Source of the DNA: PALSA-270 sp963770245 | GTDB lineage: Bacteria > Acidobacteriota > Terriglobia > Terriglobales > Acidobacteriaceae | Direction of reading: 5' to 3' | Assembly (NCBI GenBank): GCA_963770245.1 | Contig: CAVYOX010000011.1 | Location: forward strand, 489,987 to 553,986 | Length of the DNA: 64,000 nucleotides | In this document: one piece after another, positions 34,709 to 43,142 of the stretch | How the letters are laid out: the number at the start of each line of letters is the position of its first letter | How positions within the stretch are numbered: position 1 is the first letter of the stretch | The notes under the pieces: generated by a model | Database searches by the model: none | Seen by the model: only the letters and a program-made list of their open reading frames with translations | What the model was told of the DNA's origin: nothing | Position numbers and translations under genes: made by a program

Positions 34709-36865
34709 ATGCGCAAGTTGTCGCTACACATGCAGTTCCCAAGGGCCAGACCGCTTCAGGTGCTCCTTGCCCTGTCTCTGGTCTTCACCATGGCGCTTGC
34801 CTCGGGCGTGGCCCATGCCGAGCGGCCCAAGCGCGACAAGCTCTCCAAGTACTACGACGAATGGTTGAATCGCGACGTCGCCTACATTATTACCAAGCCG
34901 GAGCGCAAGGAATTCCTGGCACTCACCTCGGACGACGCCCGCGACAAATTCATCGAGCGTTTCTGGGATATTCGCAATCCCAGCCCGGGATCGCCCGCCA
35001 ACACCTATAAGGACGAGATCTACCAGCGGATCGCCTACGCCGATTCCCACTTCAGCATAGGATCGGGGGAGGAAGGGTGGAGAACCGACCGGGGGCGGAC
35101 CTATATCACCATCGGTCCCCCGCAACAAACCCAGAAGTACTTGGGGGCGCCGAATCTGCTGCCCATTGAGGTGTGGTTCTATTCCAACCTGAATCCCGCG
35201 CTTCCCCCGTTCTTTTACCTGCTGTTCTACCAGCGTGACAGCATCGGTGACTTCCGCTACTACAGCCCCAGCATGGACGGTCCCGACAAGCTGATCACCG
35301 GGACCGAAGCCGTCAATGATCCCCAATCCGCGCTCAAACTCATTCAATCCTCGGTGGGGGCAGAAGTGGCCCGCGTGGCGCAGACTTTCATTCCCGGGGA
35401 ACCGCTCGATCCGAACGGCAGGATCGGCCTGCAATCCGACGTCATGCTGGCCATCCTGCGGAATCTGGCCAACCAGCCTTCCAATCTCGATGAACTCAAT
35501 CGCCGCCGCGAATTGACCGAGACCGTGACCTCGCGAATGATCCTCGATGCCAAGACGCTGGACATCGTCATGCTCCCGGTGCGGGATGCGCGCGGGCTGT
35601 CGCGACTGGACTATGCGGTCCGGCTGCGCAGCCCGGGTGACTTGACCATGACGCGGGGCGAGGATGGCCGCTATTCCTATACCGTCGAAGTTCGCGTGCG
35701 CGTGCTCGGGCCGGACAATAAACTCATCTTCACCCAACAGAAGTCGGTTTCTGAAAGTTTCGGCCAGCGGCGGGTCGATGAAATCAAGGACCGGCCCTTC
35801 GGATACGAAGGTATTCTTCCCCTGCCGCCCGGGAAATACCATCTGGATTTCCTGTTGACGGACTGGACCCAGAAGCTCGGCTATCATACCCAGCGCGACG
35901 TAGAGATTCCGGGAGAAACCGCAAACACCTTTGTGGTTCCTGCCATCCTGCCTTTCTCCTCAGCCGAACCAGTCGATCGGGCGAACGACGGCACCATTCC
36001 CTTCGCCATGGCGGGAGTGAGGTTTAAGCCGCTTGAAACCACACCACTGATTTTCAACCAGGATCAGGAACTGAAGGTGGCCTACCAGATCTGGGCGCCC
36101 CCGAAGGACCCGCAAGCGAACGCCGGCGAAAACCTGGTGGTGCAATACGCCCTGGGCGAGCCCGCCCTGACCGGCACCGCGACCGTGATCAAGGACACGG
36201 CGAACATGGGCGAATTCACCGCCACCGGGTCACTTGTGAACGGGAAGAAGTTCTCTTTGGTGGGCAAGCCGCAGGGCAACTACATACTCACGGTTTCGGT
36301 CAGCCAGCCGAGTGCGGCGCAACGGGCGTTTTCTTCTCTCTCGTTTCAGATTCTGAGCGAGGTTCCGGTGCTTTCGCCCTGGGACGTGGATGAGCCCGCG
36401 ATCGCGAGCGACGAGACCAAGGGAATCCTCGACCAGTACCGAGCACTTTGCTACCTGGCCCAGGGGCACGCGGACGAGGCTCGCCTCTGGTTTCGTCTCG
36501 CGCTCAGCAAGAACCACAGCGACGATGTGGCGCGCGGCCGCCTGGTGCAGGCCTATTACACGCTCAATGCCTACTCCTCGGTGGTCAGCCTGTTCAATGA
36601 CGCCGGGATCACCGACGGAACCGATTCCGGAGTCATCACCCAAATCGCCGAGAGTCTGCTGAAGACCGGCGGTACATCAAAAGCCGTCTCCCTTCTCCAG
36701 GGCGCCATCCGCACCCGCCCTGAAGATGGGCCTCTTTACCTCGCCTTGGCGGACTGCTACCAACAGATGGGAAACCGGCAACAAGCCCTCGAGATGTCGC
36801 TCAAAGGCAGATCGCTCGTGCACCCTGACTCACCCGCGAAACCTAGCCAACTCCAGATTGCCTAG
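34709..36865 (+). CDS. Secreted GWxTD-domain protein with C-terminal TPR repeats
   Basis: 718 residues with an N-terminal signal peptide (LALSLVFTMALASGVAHA). The GWxTD domain spans about 35-190: LNRDVAYIITKPERKEFLAL, then FIERFWDIRNP, and the signature GWRTDRGRTYITIGPP. A middle beta-rich region follows, and at about 565-700 at least three TPR-like helix pairs (YLAQGHADEARLWFRLALS, LKTGGTSKAVSLLQGAIRTR, YLALADCYQQMGNRQQALEM). GWxTD proteins are frequent in Acidobacteria and Bacteroidetes-like lineages; role unknown, presumably periplasmic. A 19-bp duplication creates the stop codon. It lies between two Oar-like receptors. ATG 34709 directly follows an alternative TTG at 34706. Confidence 0.9.
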   Translation: MRKLSLHMQFPRARPLQVLLALSLVFTMALASGVAHAERPKRDKLSKYYDEWLNRDVAYIITKPERKEFLALTSDDARDKFIERFWDIRNPSPGSPANTYKDEIYQRIAYADSHFSIGSGEEGWRTDRGRTYITIGPPQQTQKYLGAPNLLPIEVWFYSNLNPALPPFFYLLFYQRDSIGDFRYYSPSMDGPDKLITGTEAVNDPQSALKLIQSSVGAEVARVAQTFIPGEPLDPNGRIGLQSDVMLAILRNLANQPSNLDELNRRRELTETVTSRMILDAKTLDIVMLPVRDARGLSRLDYAVRLRSPGDLTMTRGEDGRYSYTVEVRVRVLGPDNKLIFTQQKSVSESFGQRRVDEIKDRPFGYEGILPLPPGKYHLDFLLTDWTQKLGYHTQRDVEIPGETANTFVVPAILPFSSAEPVDRANDGTIPFAMAGVRFKPLETTPLIFNQDQELKVAYQIWAPPKDPQANAGENLVVQYALGEPALTGTATVIKDTANMGEFTATGSLVNGKKFSLVGKPQGNYILTVSVSQPSAAQRAFSSLSFQILSEVPVLSPWDVDEPAIASDETKGILDQYRALCYLAQGHADEARLWFRLALSKNHSDDVARGRLVQAYYTLNAYSSVVSLFNDAGITDGTDSGVITQIAESLLKTGGTSKAVSLLQGAIRTRPEDGPLYLALADCYQQMGNRQQALEMSLKGRSLVHPDSPAKPSQLQIA

Positions 36866-36878
36866 CCAACTCCAGATT
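36842..36878. repeat. 18-base tandem duplication spanning the GWxTD gene stop
   Basis: CCTAGCCAACTCCAGATT at 36842-36859 and again at 36861-36878, period 19. Because 19 is not a multiple of three, the second copy is read in another frame and supplies the TAG stop at 36863-36865. Confidence 0.85.
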
Positions 36879-37173
36879 AATGTAGACAGATTCCGCCCGT
36901 GTATTCCATTTTCTGTATTATTTGCCTCCCATTATCAGTACATTGGCGGATTTGGTGGAATTGCGCTGGCCGAGATTAACAATAACATTCTGCAAATAAA
37001 CACTTTGTCTATGTGTGGAACCTGATTGGTTACTTTGGCATTACCTGTGCTCCAGTGCCAGACGAGTAATACAAGCCTTCTGGGGTCCGCCTTGTCCGTA
37101 TTTGTCTTGTTTCGGTGCTCCTGGCGGAAGGGTGTTCCTCCAATAATCGTCGTATCGGAGTGAAAGGAGTTCT
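36866..37173. other. Intergenic region before the second Oar-like receptor
   Basis: 308 bases, noticeably AT-richer than the surrounding genes. It holds the second half of the duplication, then presumably the receptor promoter and leader. An AAAGGAG at 37161-37167 is the receptor ribosome binding site. No RNA gene was recognised. Confidence 0.5.
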
Positions 37174-40100
37174 ATGAAGATGACTCGAAAGTCTCTTTTT
37201 AGTTCCGTAATCTTGGCACTTTGCATAGTGTGTTCCTCACCGGTGTTTGCCCAGGACCTCGGTGCCACTCGCGGCAGCCTGGCGGGGACCGTCTATGACA
37301 CCTCGAAGGCCGTAGTACCCGAGGCTGCGGTGACCGCGACCGGCCCCATCGGCAGCCAAAAGACAGCCACCAACGGCCAAGGCATGTTCAGTTTCAGCGG
37401 ATTGGTGCCGGGCAAGTACGCGGTGAAAGTGGAAAAAGAGGGCTTCAAGGCCGTCTTGTTCTCGAATGTCGAGATTCTCATCAACAATACTGCCACGGTC
37501 AATGTGACCCTTGAAACCGGCGCGGTCTCTACCACGGTTGAGGTCACCTCGTCTGCCCTGGCGGTCGATACCACCCAGTCTTCGATCAACTCGAACCTCG
37601 ACGACAGCTTCTACAACAACATTCCTGTGGCTCGGAACGTCTCCTCGTTGATGAAGATGGCCCCGGGTGTAGTGGCGGGCTTAGGAACAGCGGGCATGGT
37701 GACGGGCAACTCCGGCAGCTCGGCTACGGACTCGAACCCCTCGATCTCGGGCGCCAGCGGCCTCGAGAACCTCTATGTCGCAGATGGCGTAGTCCTCAAT
37801 GATCCCTCCTACGGCGGATTGGGCGGGTTTTCGACCGTCTATGGTTCCTTGGGCGTGGGCATCACCCCGGCCTTTGTGAAAGAAGTCGAAGTCAAGACGG
37901 CTGCCTTTGAACCCCAATACGGGCATTCCACGGGCGGCGTGGTGCAGATGGTGACCAAGTCCGGGAGCCGGCAAATTCACGGAACGATCGGCGGTTATTT
38001 CGCCACCCCGGGCATGCAGGCTGTTTTCGCCAACAAGGACGATTTCAACCCGGTGAACAAAATCGGCCGTCAACTGACCGATGCCGACTACGAAGGCGAC
38101 TTAGAGCTCGGTGGCTATCTTCCTCTCGGCGCCCTGAAGAACCATATCTTTTATTTCGGCGCCTTCAATCCGACCGGCTTCCACGATTATGTGTCTCCGG
38201 CCTCGACCTCTGGTCTGTTCTTGGTCCAGCCCCACATCGATCGCCAAACCGACACTTATGCCTACGCCGGCAAGCTGACTTTGCGAGCCACCGACTCGAC
38301 CACCCTCGAGTCTTCTCTATTCGGCGATCCGGCCCACACCAACGCGGTTCCTTGGAGCACGCTGGCGGCTGCCAATACTTCCTCGAACTCAAAATGGAAG
38401 TACGGCACCACCAACTGGGACACCCGTATTGAAACCGCCATCACCTCTACCTGGACGGCCGATGTTGCCTACACACGCGCCTGGAACCACTTCAACGAAA
38501 CCCCTGAGAACACTTCGCTTTACTCCATTGAAGACCAGACGCAAACCGCCGGTCTTCCGGGACAGGCCGGACAGTTTCAGGCGCAGGGATTGCCCATCCT
38601 GGTGAATTACACCTCGCACACTCAGGCCATCAACTTCGACACGTCGAAGATTTTGCATTTTGCGGGGAACCATACCATTTCTGTCGGCTATTTCTGGCAG
38701 GCTCCGGTTTACGACGACACCACCAAATACTCCTTCCCCACCTACGCGATCCCAGGCACCAATGCGACGGGCGGGGATCCGGGCACCGACCAAGCTGTGG
38801 GGAGAATGTCCGACGCGTCTTTGCAGCTGCAACTGGCTCCTGCGACCTGCACCCTCTGCCCGCTGATGAATATTCCGGGCTTCGCAACGCCGCAGGCAGT
38901 GGTGCTTTATCAGGTGCGGGGACGCTTTGACGGAGGTGTTTCCCACAACACCGGCAAGTACAACGCCTCCTATGTCAACGATTCCTGGGAGTTGAGCAAA
39001 TACGCGACCCTGAATCTCGGCCTGCGTTGGGAACAGCAACGCCTGACCGGAACCGCGGCCCGGGCGTTCTTTAACGACCAGTGGTCGCCGCGCATTGGCT
39101 TCATCGTCGATCCGACGGGCGACCGCAAGTCGAAGATCTATGTGAACTTTGCCCGCTTAGCCTTTGTGCTGCCCTTGGACATGGCGGTGCGCGAGCTGAG
39201 CAGCGAAGACGATAACCTCAACGAGTACTGGGCGCCCCCTTCTGGTGCCAACGGAATGGTCACCCTGAATTCGTTCGGCACGGTGAATTTTCAGCCCGAT
39301 GCCGCTCACTTGCTGAACGGTGCCACGGGCGGGATTTCTACACCCGCGAGCATCGAAATCCAGTCCGGCGGAGAGCCTTTCACCCCCGGCATACGCATGG
39401 AATATAACGACGAATTCGTGGTAGGCGCCGAACACCAGTTTTCGGGTGGCTTCTTTGCCAGCGCCCGTTACGTGGACCGCCGCATGAAGCGCGTGGTCGA
39501 AGACGAGGTCGGCGAGTCGGTCGAGCAGTTGACTGCTCTGGCGTTCAACGGAGGGTCCTACTCCTACGTCATCGGCAATCCCAATTCGCAACAGTCCATC
39601 TTCGTCACCCCGAACGAAATCACCTGGATGCCAACCAACCCGGCCAATGCCAATGCCAATGCGCCGGCCGGTTGCTTCGATGCCAATGGCACCATCACCC
39701 CGTACACCTCAGGCTCGATGTACAACACGTTTGGCGTGCTTCAGGGCGCTGCCTGCTTCCCGGCTGTCAATGGAAAGCTGAACACCGACCCAGCAGCGCT
39801 ATTCGGCGGCGAGTATTTCCCCAGCGGTTGCCAGTATTGCCACCCGGGCCTGTATCCCAATCCTGCGCGCGACTACCAGGCCGTCGAATTCGAGGTGAAC
39901 AAGTCCTTCGCCAACAACTGGGAACTCCGGTCTAACTTCCGGGTCGGCCGCCTGTACGGCAATTACGAGGGGGCCTTCCGCAACGACAATAACCAGAGCG
40001 ACCCGGGCATCAGCTCTCTCTATGATCTGACCAACGGGGATCTCGGCCTGCTCGGACAGCAGCTCGGGATCGGTCCTCTGAACACCGACCGCAAGTACGT

Positions 40101-40506
40101 GCTGAACGTCTTCCCGAGCTACACCATTGCCACCGGCTTTGCCAAGAACCTGGTTCTGGGCTCGGCCGTGAGCGTTGAATCCGGTGTGCCTCTGACCACT
40201 CTGGCGGCGCAGCAAATCTACGGAAATCCTGGGGAAGTTCCCCTGTTTGGCCGTGGCAACCTGGGGTTCTCTCCGGTGACCGGCACGGTGGGTGCGCACC
40301 TGGAGTATCCCATCAAGTTCGGCGAGAGAAAGCAGCTCAAATTCGAATTTGATGCCTTTAACATTGCCAACACGAAACGATCCATTTTGAGCACCCAGGA
40401 AGTGGATCTCTCCTTCGGCGTTCTGAACCAGGACTTTAACAACCACGTCCCGCTGACCTTCGTGGCGCCATTCAGCGCCCGGGCCGGGTTTGGGTTTACG
40501 TTCTAG
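37174..40506 (+). CDS. Second Oar-like TonB-dependent receptor
   Basis: 1110 residues. Signal peptide (1-26, ending SSPVFAQ). N-terminal CarboxypepD_reg domain (RGSLAGTVYDTSKAVVPEAA ... FSFSGLVPGKYAVKVEKEGF). Plug with ADGVVLNDPSYGGLGGF and VEVKTAAFEPQYGHSTGGVV. Beta-barrel ending SARAGFGFTF with terminal Phe. The plug differs clearly from the first receptor, so this is not a recent duplication. A perfect AAAGGAG precedes ATG 37174, and an intrinsic terminator follows at 40555. No TonB/ExbBD genes are nearby. The ligand is unknown. Confidence 0.92.
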   Translation: MKMTRKSLFSSVILALCIVCSSPVFAQDLGATRGSLAGTVYDTSKAVVPEAAVTATGPIGSQKTATNGQGMFSFSGLVPGKYAVKVEKEGFKAVLFSNVEILINNTATVNVTLETGAVSTTVEVTSSALAVDTTQSSINSNLDDSFYNNIPVARNVSSLMKMAPGVVAGLGTAGMVTGNSGSSATDSNPSISGASGLENLYVADGVVLNDPSYGGLGGFSTVYGSLGVGITPAFVKEVEVKTAAFEPQYGHSTGGVVQMVTKSGSRQIHGTIGGYFATPGMQAVFANKDDFNPVNKIGRQLTDADYEGDLELGGYLPLGALKNHIFYFGAFNPTGFHDYVSPASTSGLFLVQPHIDRQTDTYAYAGKLTLRATDSTTLESSLFGDPAHTNAVPWSTLAAANTSSNSKWKYGTTNWDTRIETAITSTWTADVAYTRAWNHFNETPENTSLYSIEDQTQTAGLPGQAGQFQAQGLPILVNYTSHTQAINFDTSKILHFAGNHTISVGYFWQAPVYDDTTKYSFPTYAIPGTNATGGDPGTDQAVGRMSDASLQLQLAPATCTLCPLMNIPGFATPQAVVLYQVRGRFDGGVSHNTGKYNASYVNDSWELSKYATLNLGLRWEQQRLTGTAARAFFNDQWSPRIGFIVDPTGDRKSKIYVNFARLAFVLPLDMAVRELSSEDDNLNEYWAPPSGANGMVTLNSFGTVNFQPDAAHLLNGATGGISTPASIEIQSGGEPFTPGIRMEYNDEFVVGAEHQFSGGFFASARYVDRRMKRVVEDEVGESVEQLTALAFNGGSYSYVIGNPNSQQSIFVTPNEITWMPTNPANANANAPAGCFDANGTITPYTSGSMYNTFGVLQGAACFPAVNGKLNTDPAALFGGEYFPSGCQYCHPGLYPNPARDYQAVEFEVNKSFANNWELRSNFRVGRLYGNYEGAFRNDNNQSDPGISSLYDLTNGDLGLLGQQLGIGPLNTDRKYVLNVFPSYTIATGFAKNLVLGSAVSVESGVPLTTLAAQQIYGNPGEVPLFGRGNLGFSPVTGTVGAHLEYPIKFGERKQLKFEFDAFNIANTKRSILSTQEVDLSFGVLNQDFNNHVPLTFVAPFSARAGFGFTF

Positions 40507-40554
40507 CAGCTCGACGACCCCGCAAGGCCGCGGGGCCCAAAAACTGTTGTTGCC

Positions 40555-40584
40555 GGAGGAGGGCGCGAGCTCTCCTCCTTTTTT
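40555..40584 (+). terminator. Intrinsic terminator of the second Oar-like receptor
   Basis: GGAGGAG 40555-40561 pairs with CTCCTCC 40572-40578, 10-base loop, followed by six T at 40579-40584. Confidence 0.85.
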
Positions 40585-40631
40585 GCGTGCCGCTCGTTTT
40601 CGCGTCCTCGGCCCCCGTGTAGAATGCCTCT

Positions 40632-40913
40632 ATGCCATTTAACGATCGCGGAGCTCTGGATTCGCCGCGTAAAGGGAGGACTCCGCCGGCGGCGGAGACC
40701 TCGCAGGAGGCCGCGTATCTGAAGTCCCTGGGAGAGAAGCAGACCCGAGTGAGCATCAAACTGGAAGATGGCGAGACGGTGCGAGGGTGGCTAGAATACT
40801 ACGATAAAGATATGGTCCGCCTGACCCGGGATGATCAGCCCAACCTGTTCATCTTCAAGCGCAACATTCTCTACATTGAAGAAGATGGTGGAAAGCGGCC
40901 CGCAAGCTCCTAG
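40632..40913 (+). CDS. Divergent Hfq-like (Sm-fold) RNA-binding protein
   Basis: 93 residues that follow Hfq order: a helix with QEAAYLKSLGEKQTRV, Sm1 motif VSIKLEDGETVRGWLEYYDKDMVRL (40-64), then Sm2 region LFIFKRNILYIEED (72-85). Canonical Hfq has YKHAIS in Sm2; here the His is replaced and FKRNIL is found, so the proximal RNA pocket would differ. A basic/proline N-terminal extension of about 20 residues precedes the fold. Probably the organism's Hfq-type sRNA chaperone, or an Sm-like relative. Start ATG 40632; the next gene (inositol monophosphatase) begins 60 bases later on the same strand. Confidence 0.7.
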   Translation: MPFNDRGALDSPRKGRTPPAAETSQEAAYLKSLGEKQTRVSIKLEDGETVRGWLEYYDKDMVRLTRDDQPNLFIFKRNILYIEEDGGKRPASS

Positions 40914-40973
40914 CGGCATTGGGCGGGAGCGAGCCCGGCGTGGCCAGCCGCCAGAAGCGAGGAGCAATTGCAG

Positions 40974-41816
40974 GTGACCTCAGCCGAGTCCAATCACCAC
41001 GATTTCGTCCCCGCCATGGCGGAGATCGCCCGCGAAGCCGGCGCGCTGCTGATGGGCTATTTTCGCCAGCACGTCAAAATCGAATACAAGGGCGAGGCGG
41101 ATCTGGTGACCGTCGCCGACCGCGCCTCGGAAAAACTGATCCGCGAACGCATCGGGGCGATGTGGCCGGGGCACGACATTCTGGGGGAAGAAGAAGGGCT
41201 GGTCGATACCGGCAGCGACTACCGCTGGTATGTGGACCCGCTCGACGGTACCACCAACTTCGCGCACGGCTTCCCGGTCTTCTGCGTTTCGATGGCGCTC
41301 GAGCACAAGGGCCGCCGCATCGCGGGCGTGGTGTACGATCCCACGCGCCAAGAAATGTTCGCGGCGGAGCAGGGAAGCGGCGCTTACCTCAACCAGGAAC
41401 CGATTCGGGTTTCTGCAACCGCAAAGCTCGCAGAAGGGCTCGTGGCCACCGGCTTTCCCAGCCACAAGCGCCATAAGAATCCCAATATTTATTTCTATCA
41501 TCAGATTACTTTGCGCACCCACGGCGTGCGCCGTGCCGGCTCGGCGGCGCTTGACTTGTGTTACGTGGCCGCGGGGCGCCTCGATGGCTTCTGGGAGTTC
41601 AATCTCAATCCTTGGGATACCGCCGCCGGGGTGCTGCTCGTCGAAGAAGCCGGCGGCCGCGTCACGGACTTTCAGGGCGAGGCTTTTCAGATCGTCAGCC
41701 GGGAGACCCTGGCTTCGAACGGGAGGCTGCACGAAGCGCTCCTGCACGAGTTCCAGGAGATCTTCGCGGGCCGCGGCCTCGAGCCGATGGCGGACCCGCG
41801 GGAGCGCGATCGATAG
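40974..41816 (+). CDS. Inositol-1-monophosphatase family protein
   Basis: Mg-dependent, lithium-sensitive type phosphatase of the IMPase/CysQ/FBPase family, about 280 residues. Metal motifs: GEEEG (first Glu pair), DPLDGTTNFAHG and the C-terminal WDTAAGVLLVEEAGGRVTD. The whole chain matches SuhB-like inositol monophosphatases. Substrates could be inositol phosphate or a sugar phosphate. TTG 40968 and GTG 40974 are both possible; GTG gives better spacing to the GAGGAG at 40959-40964. The C-terminal 20 residues are followed at once by the repeat array in front of the DUF1684 gene. Confidence 0.92.
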   Translation: MTSAESNHHDFVPAMAEIAREAGALLMGYFRQHVKIEYKGEADLVTVADRASEKLIRERIGAMWPGHDILGEEEGLVDTGSDYRWYVDPLDGTTNFAHGFPVFCVSMALEHKGRRIAGVVYDPTRQEMFAAEQGSGAYLNQEPIRVSATAKLAEGLVATGFPSHKRHKNPNIYFYHQITLRTHGVRRAGSAALDLCYVAAGRLDGFWEFNLNPWDTAAGVLLVEEAGGRVTDFQGEAFQIVSRETLASNGRLHEALLHEFQEIFAGRGLEPMADPRERDR

Positions 41817-41857
41817 AGCGCTAGAGATCAGTGCGAGCGATCGCTGAGTAAGCGATC

Positions 41858-41921
41858 GATGAGATCCGAGACCGATGAGATCCGAGACCGATGAGATAAG
41901 AGACAGATGAGATCGATAAGA
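41858..41921. repeat. Four 16-bp tandem units reaching into the start of the next gene
   Basis: GATGAGATCCGAGACC at 41858-41873 and 41874-41889 (identical), GATGAGATAAGAGACA at 41890-41905, and GATGAGATCGATAAGA at 41906-41921. Each unit carries ATG; only the one at 41907 opens the long reading frame. The preceding 41823-41857 also has GATC/GCGATCG motifs. Confidence 0.9.
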
Positions 41922-42827
41922 AGAACCGCCTTCCGATCGGTCGTAGTGCAGGGGTTGCTCCTTCTTCTCGCGGCAGCGGCCGAGGCGCAATCCCTCCCCG
42001 ATGCCGCCTATCGGCGGTCCTTCGAGCAATGGAAAACCGAACTCATCGAGGACCTGAAGCAGAACTGGCTGCCGCTCGCTGGCCTGTTCTGGCTCAAAGC
42101 CGGAGAGAACAGTTTCGGAACCGACCCGGGAAACGCCATCGTGCTTCCCCCCGGTTCGGCTCCCGCACAAGCGGGCTCCTTTGTTCTCGAAGGTCACGAC
42201 GTGACCATCAAGCTCGCGCCGGGTGTGCACGCTACCATCGCGGGCCAACCCGTAGGTACAACCAAGCTCGAGTCCGACGCTTCCGGAAAGGCCACCTGGG
42301 TCGAGTTAGGCGGACTGCGAATGAAAGTGATTGTGCGCGGGGCACGCATCGGAATTCGGGTCAAGGACCTCAACAGCCCGGCAGTGCGTGCCTACCCGGG
42401 GCCGGAGTTTTACCCGCTCAACCTGAACTATCGCGTCACCGCGACCTGGGTGCCGGCAGACGGGAAGGCCGTGGTCGATGTCCCCGACGTGCTCGGAGAC
42501 GTGACCCCGACTCCGGTGGCCGGCAAGGTGCGGTTCACCCTGAACGGTCATTCGCTCGAACTCACCGATTTAGGTGGCAACCCGACCAAGGGGCTGTTTT
42601 TTGTTCTCAATGATCCGACCAGCAAGACCGGGACCTATCCCGGCGGCCGCTTCCTTGATACCGATCCGGTGGTGAATGGCAAGGTGGTGCTCGATTTCAA
42701 CCGCGCCTACAGTCCGCCCTGCTCGGTGACTCCTTACGCCACGTGTCCGCTCGCGCCGAAAGAAAACCGGCTCACGGTCGCGATCGATGCTGGCCAGAAA
42801 TACGATCGGAAGCAGGCCCATCACTAG
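41907..42827 (+). CDS. Secreted DUF1684 protein
   Basis: 306 residues with an N-terminal signal peptide (VVVQGLLLLLAAAAEAQ). The DUF1684 pattern is clear: NWLPLAGLFWLKAGENSFG near the start, YPGPEFYPLN in the middle and the C-terminal signature FNRAYSPPCSVTPYATCPL ... ENRLTVAIDAG. The family is of unknown function and has been linked only by context to secreted or periplasmic roles. Its first codons are part of the 16-bp repeat array, and no classical Shine-Dalgarno precedes ATG 41907. Confidence 0.88.
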   Translation: MRSIRRTAFRSVVVQGLLLLLAAAAEAQSLPDAAYRRSFEQWKTELIEDLKQNWLPLAGLFWLKAGENSFGTDPGNAIVLPPGSAPAQAGSFVLEGHDVTIKLAPGVHATIAGQPVGTTKLESDASGKATWVELGGLRMKVIVRGARIGIRVKDLNSPAVRAYPGPEFYPLNLNYRVTATWVPADGKAVVDVPDVLGDVTPTPVAGKVRFTLNGHSLELTDLGGNPTKGLFFVLNDPTSKTGTYPGGRFLDTDPVVNGKVVLDFNRAYSPPCSVTPYATCPLAPKENRLTVAIDAGQKYDRKQAHH

Positions 42828-43142
42828 CCCGGATGTTCGCTCGCCACCCCTTCGCGCGCTAGCGCGCAGGCATCCAGATATCTCGAGCGCTAGGCCTAGT
42901 ATAGCTCATAGCTAACATAGAAATCTCGCTCGCCGGTTGGGTGTCGGTGGAGAAAGTCCCGGGCCAGCCTACGCCTCTTTACCTTCTGACCCACCCCCGG
43001 GCGGCGATTCCGATCGCCGCCCCCGACCGAGGCTCGGCTCCGCTAGAGACCGTGACAGGGGCGATTCTGAGACTAGGTTTTCACTGCCCCGTCTGCGGGC
43101 AGGGACTACAATAGATGAAATGGGGTCTCCGGGAGCCGAATC
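42828..43142. other. Intergenic region with a perfect 14-bp palindrome
   Basis: 315 bases. GCGCGCTAGCGCGC at 42854-42867 is a perfect palindrome. AT-richer sequence (TAGTATAGCTCATAGC, about 42897-42912) follows and might be promoter. No gene recognised. Confidence 0.5.

Noticed and set aside
40980..42248. 422-codon minus-strand frame over the inositol monophosphatase
   Set aside because: Shadow of the IMPase and DUF1684 genes; crosses the repeat array.
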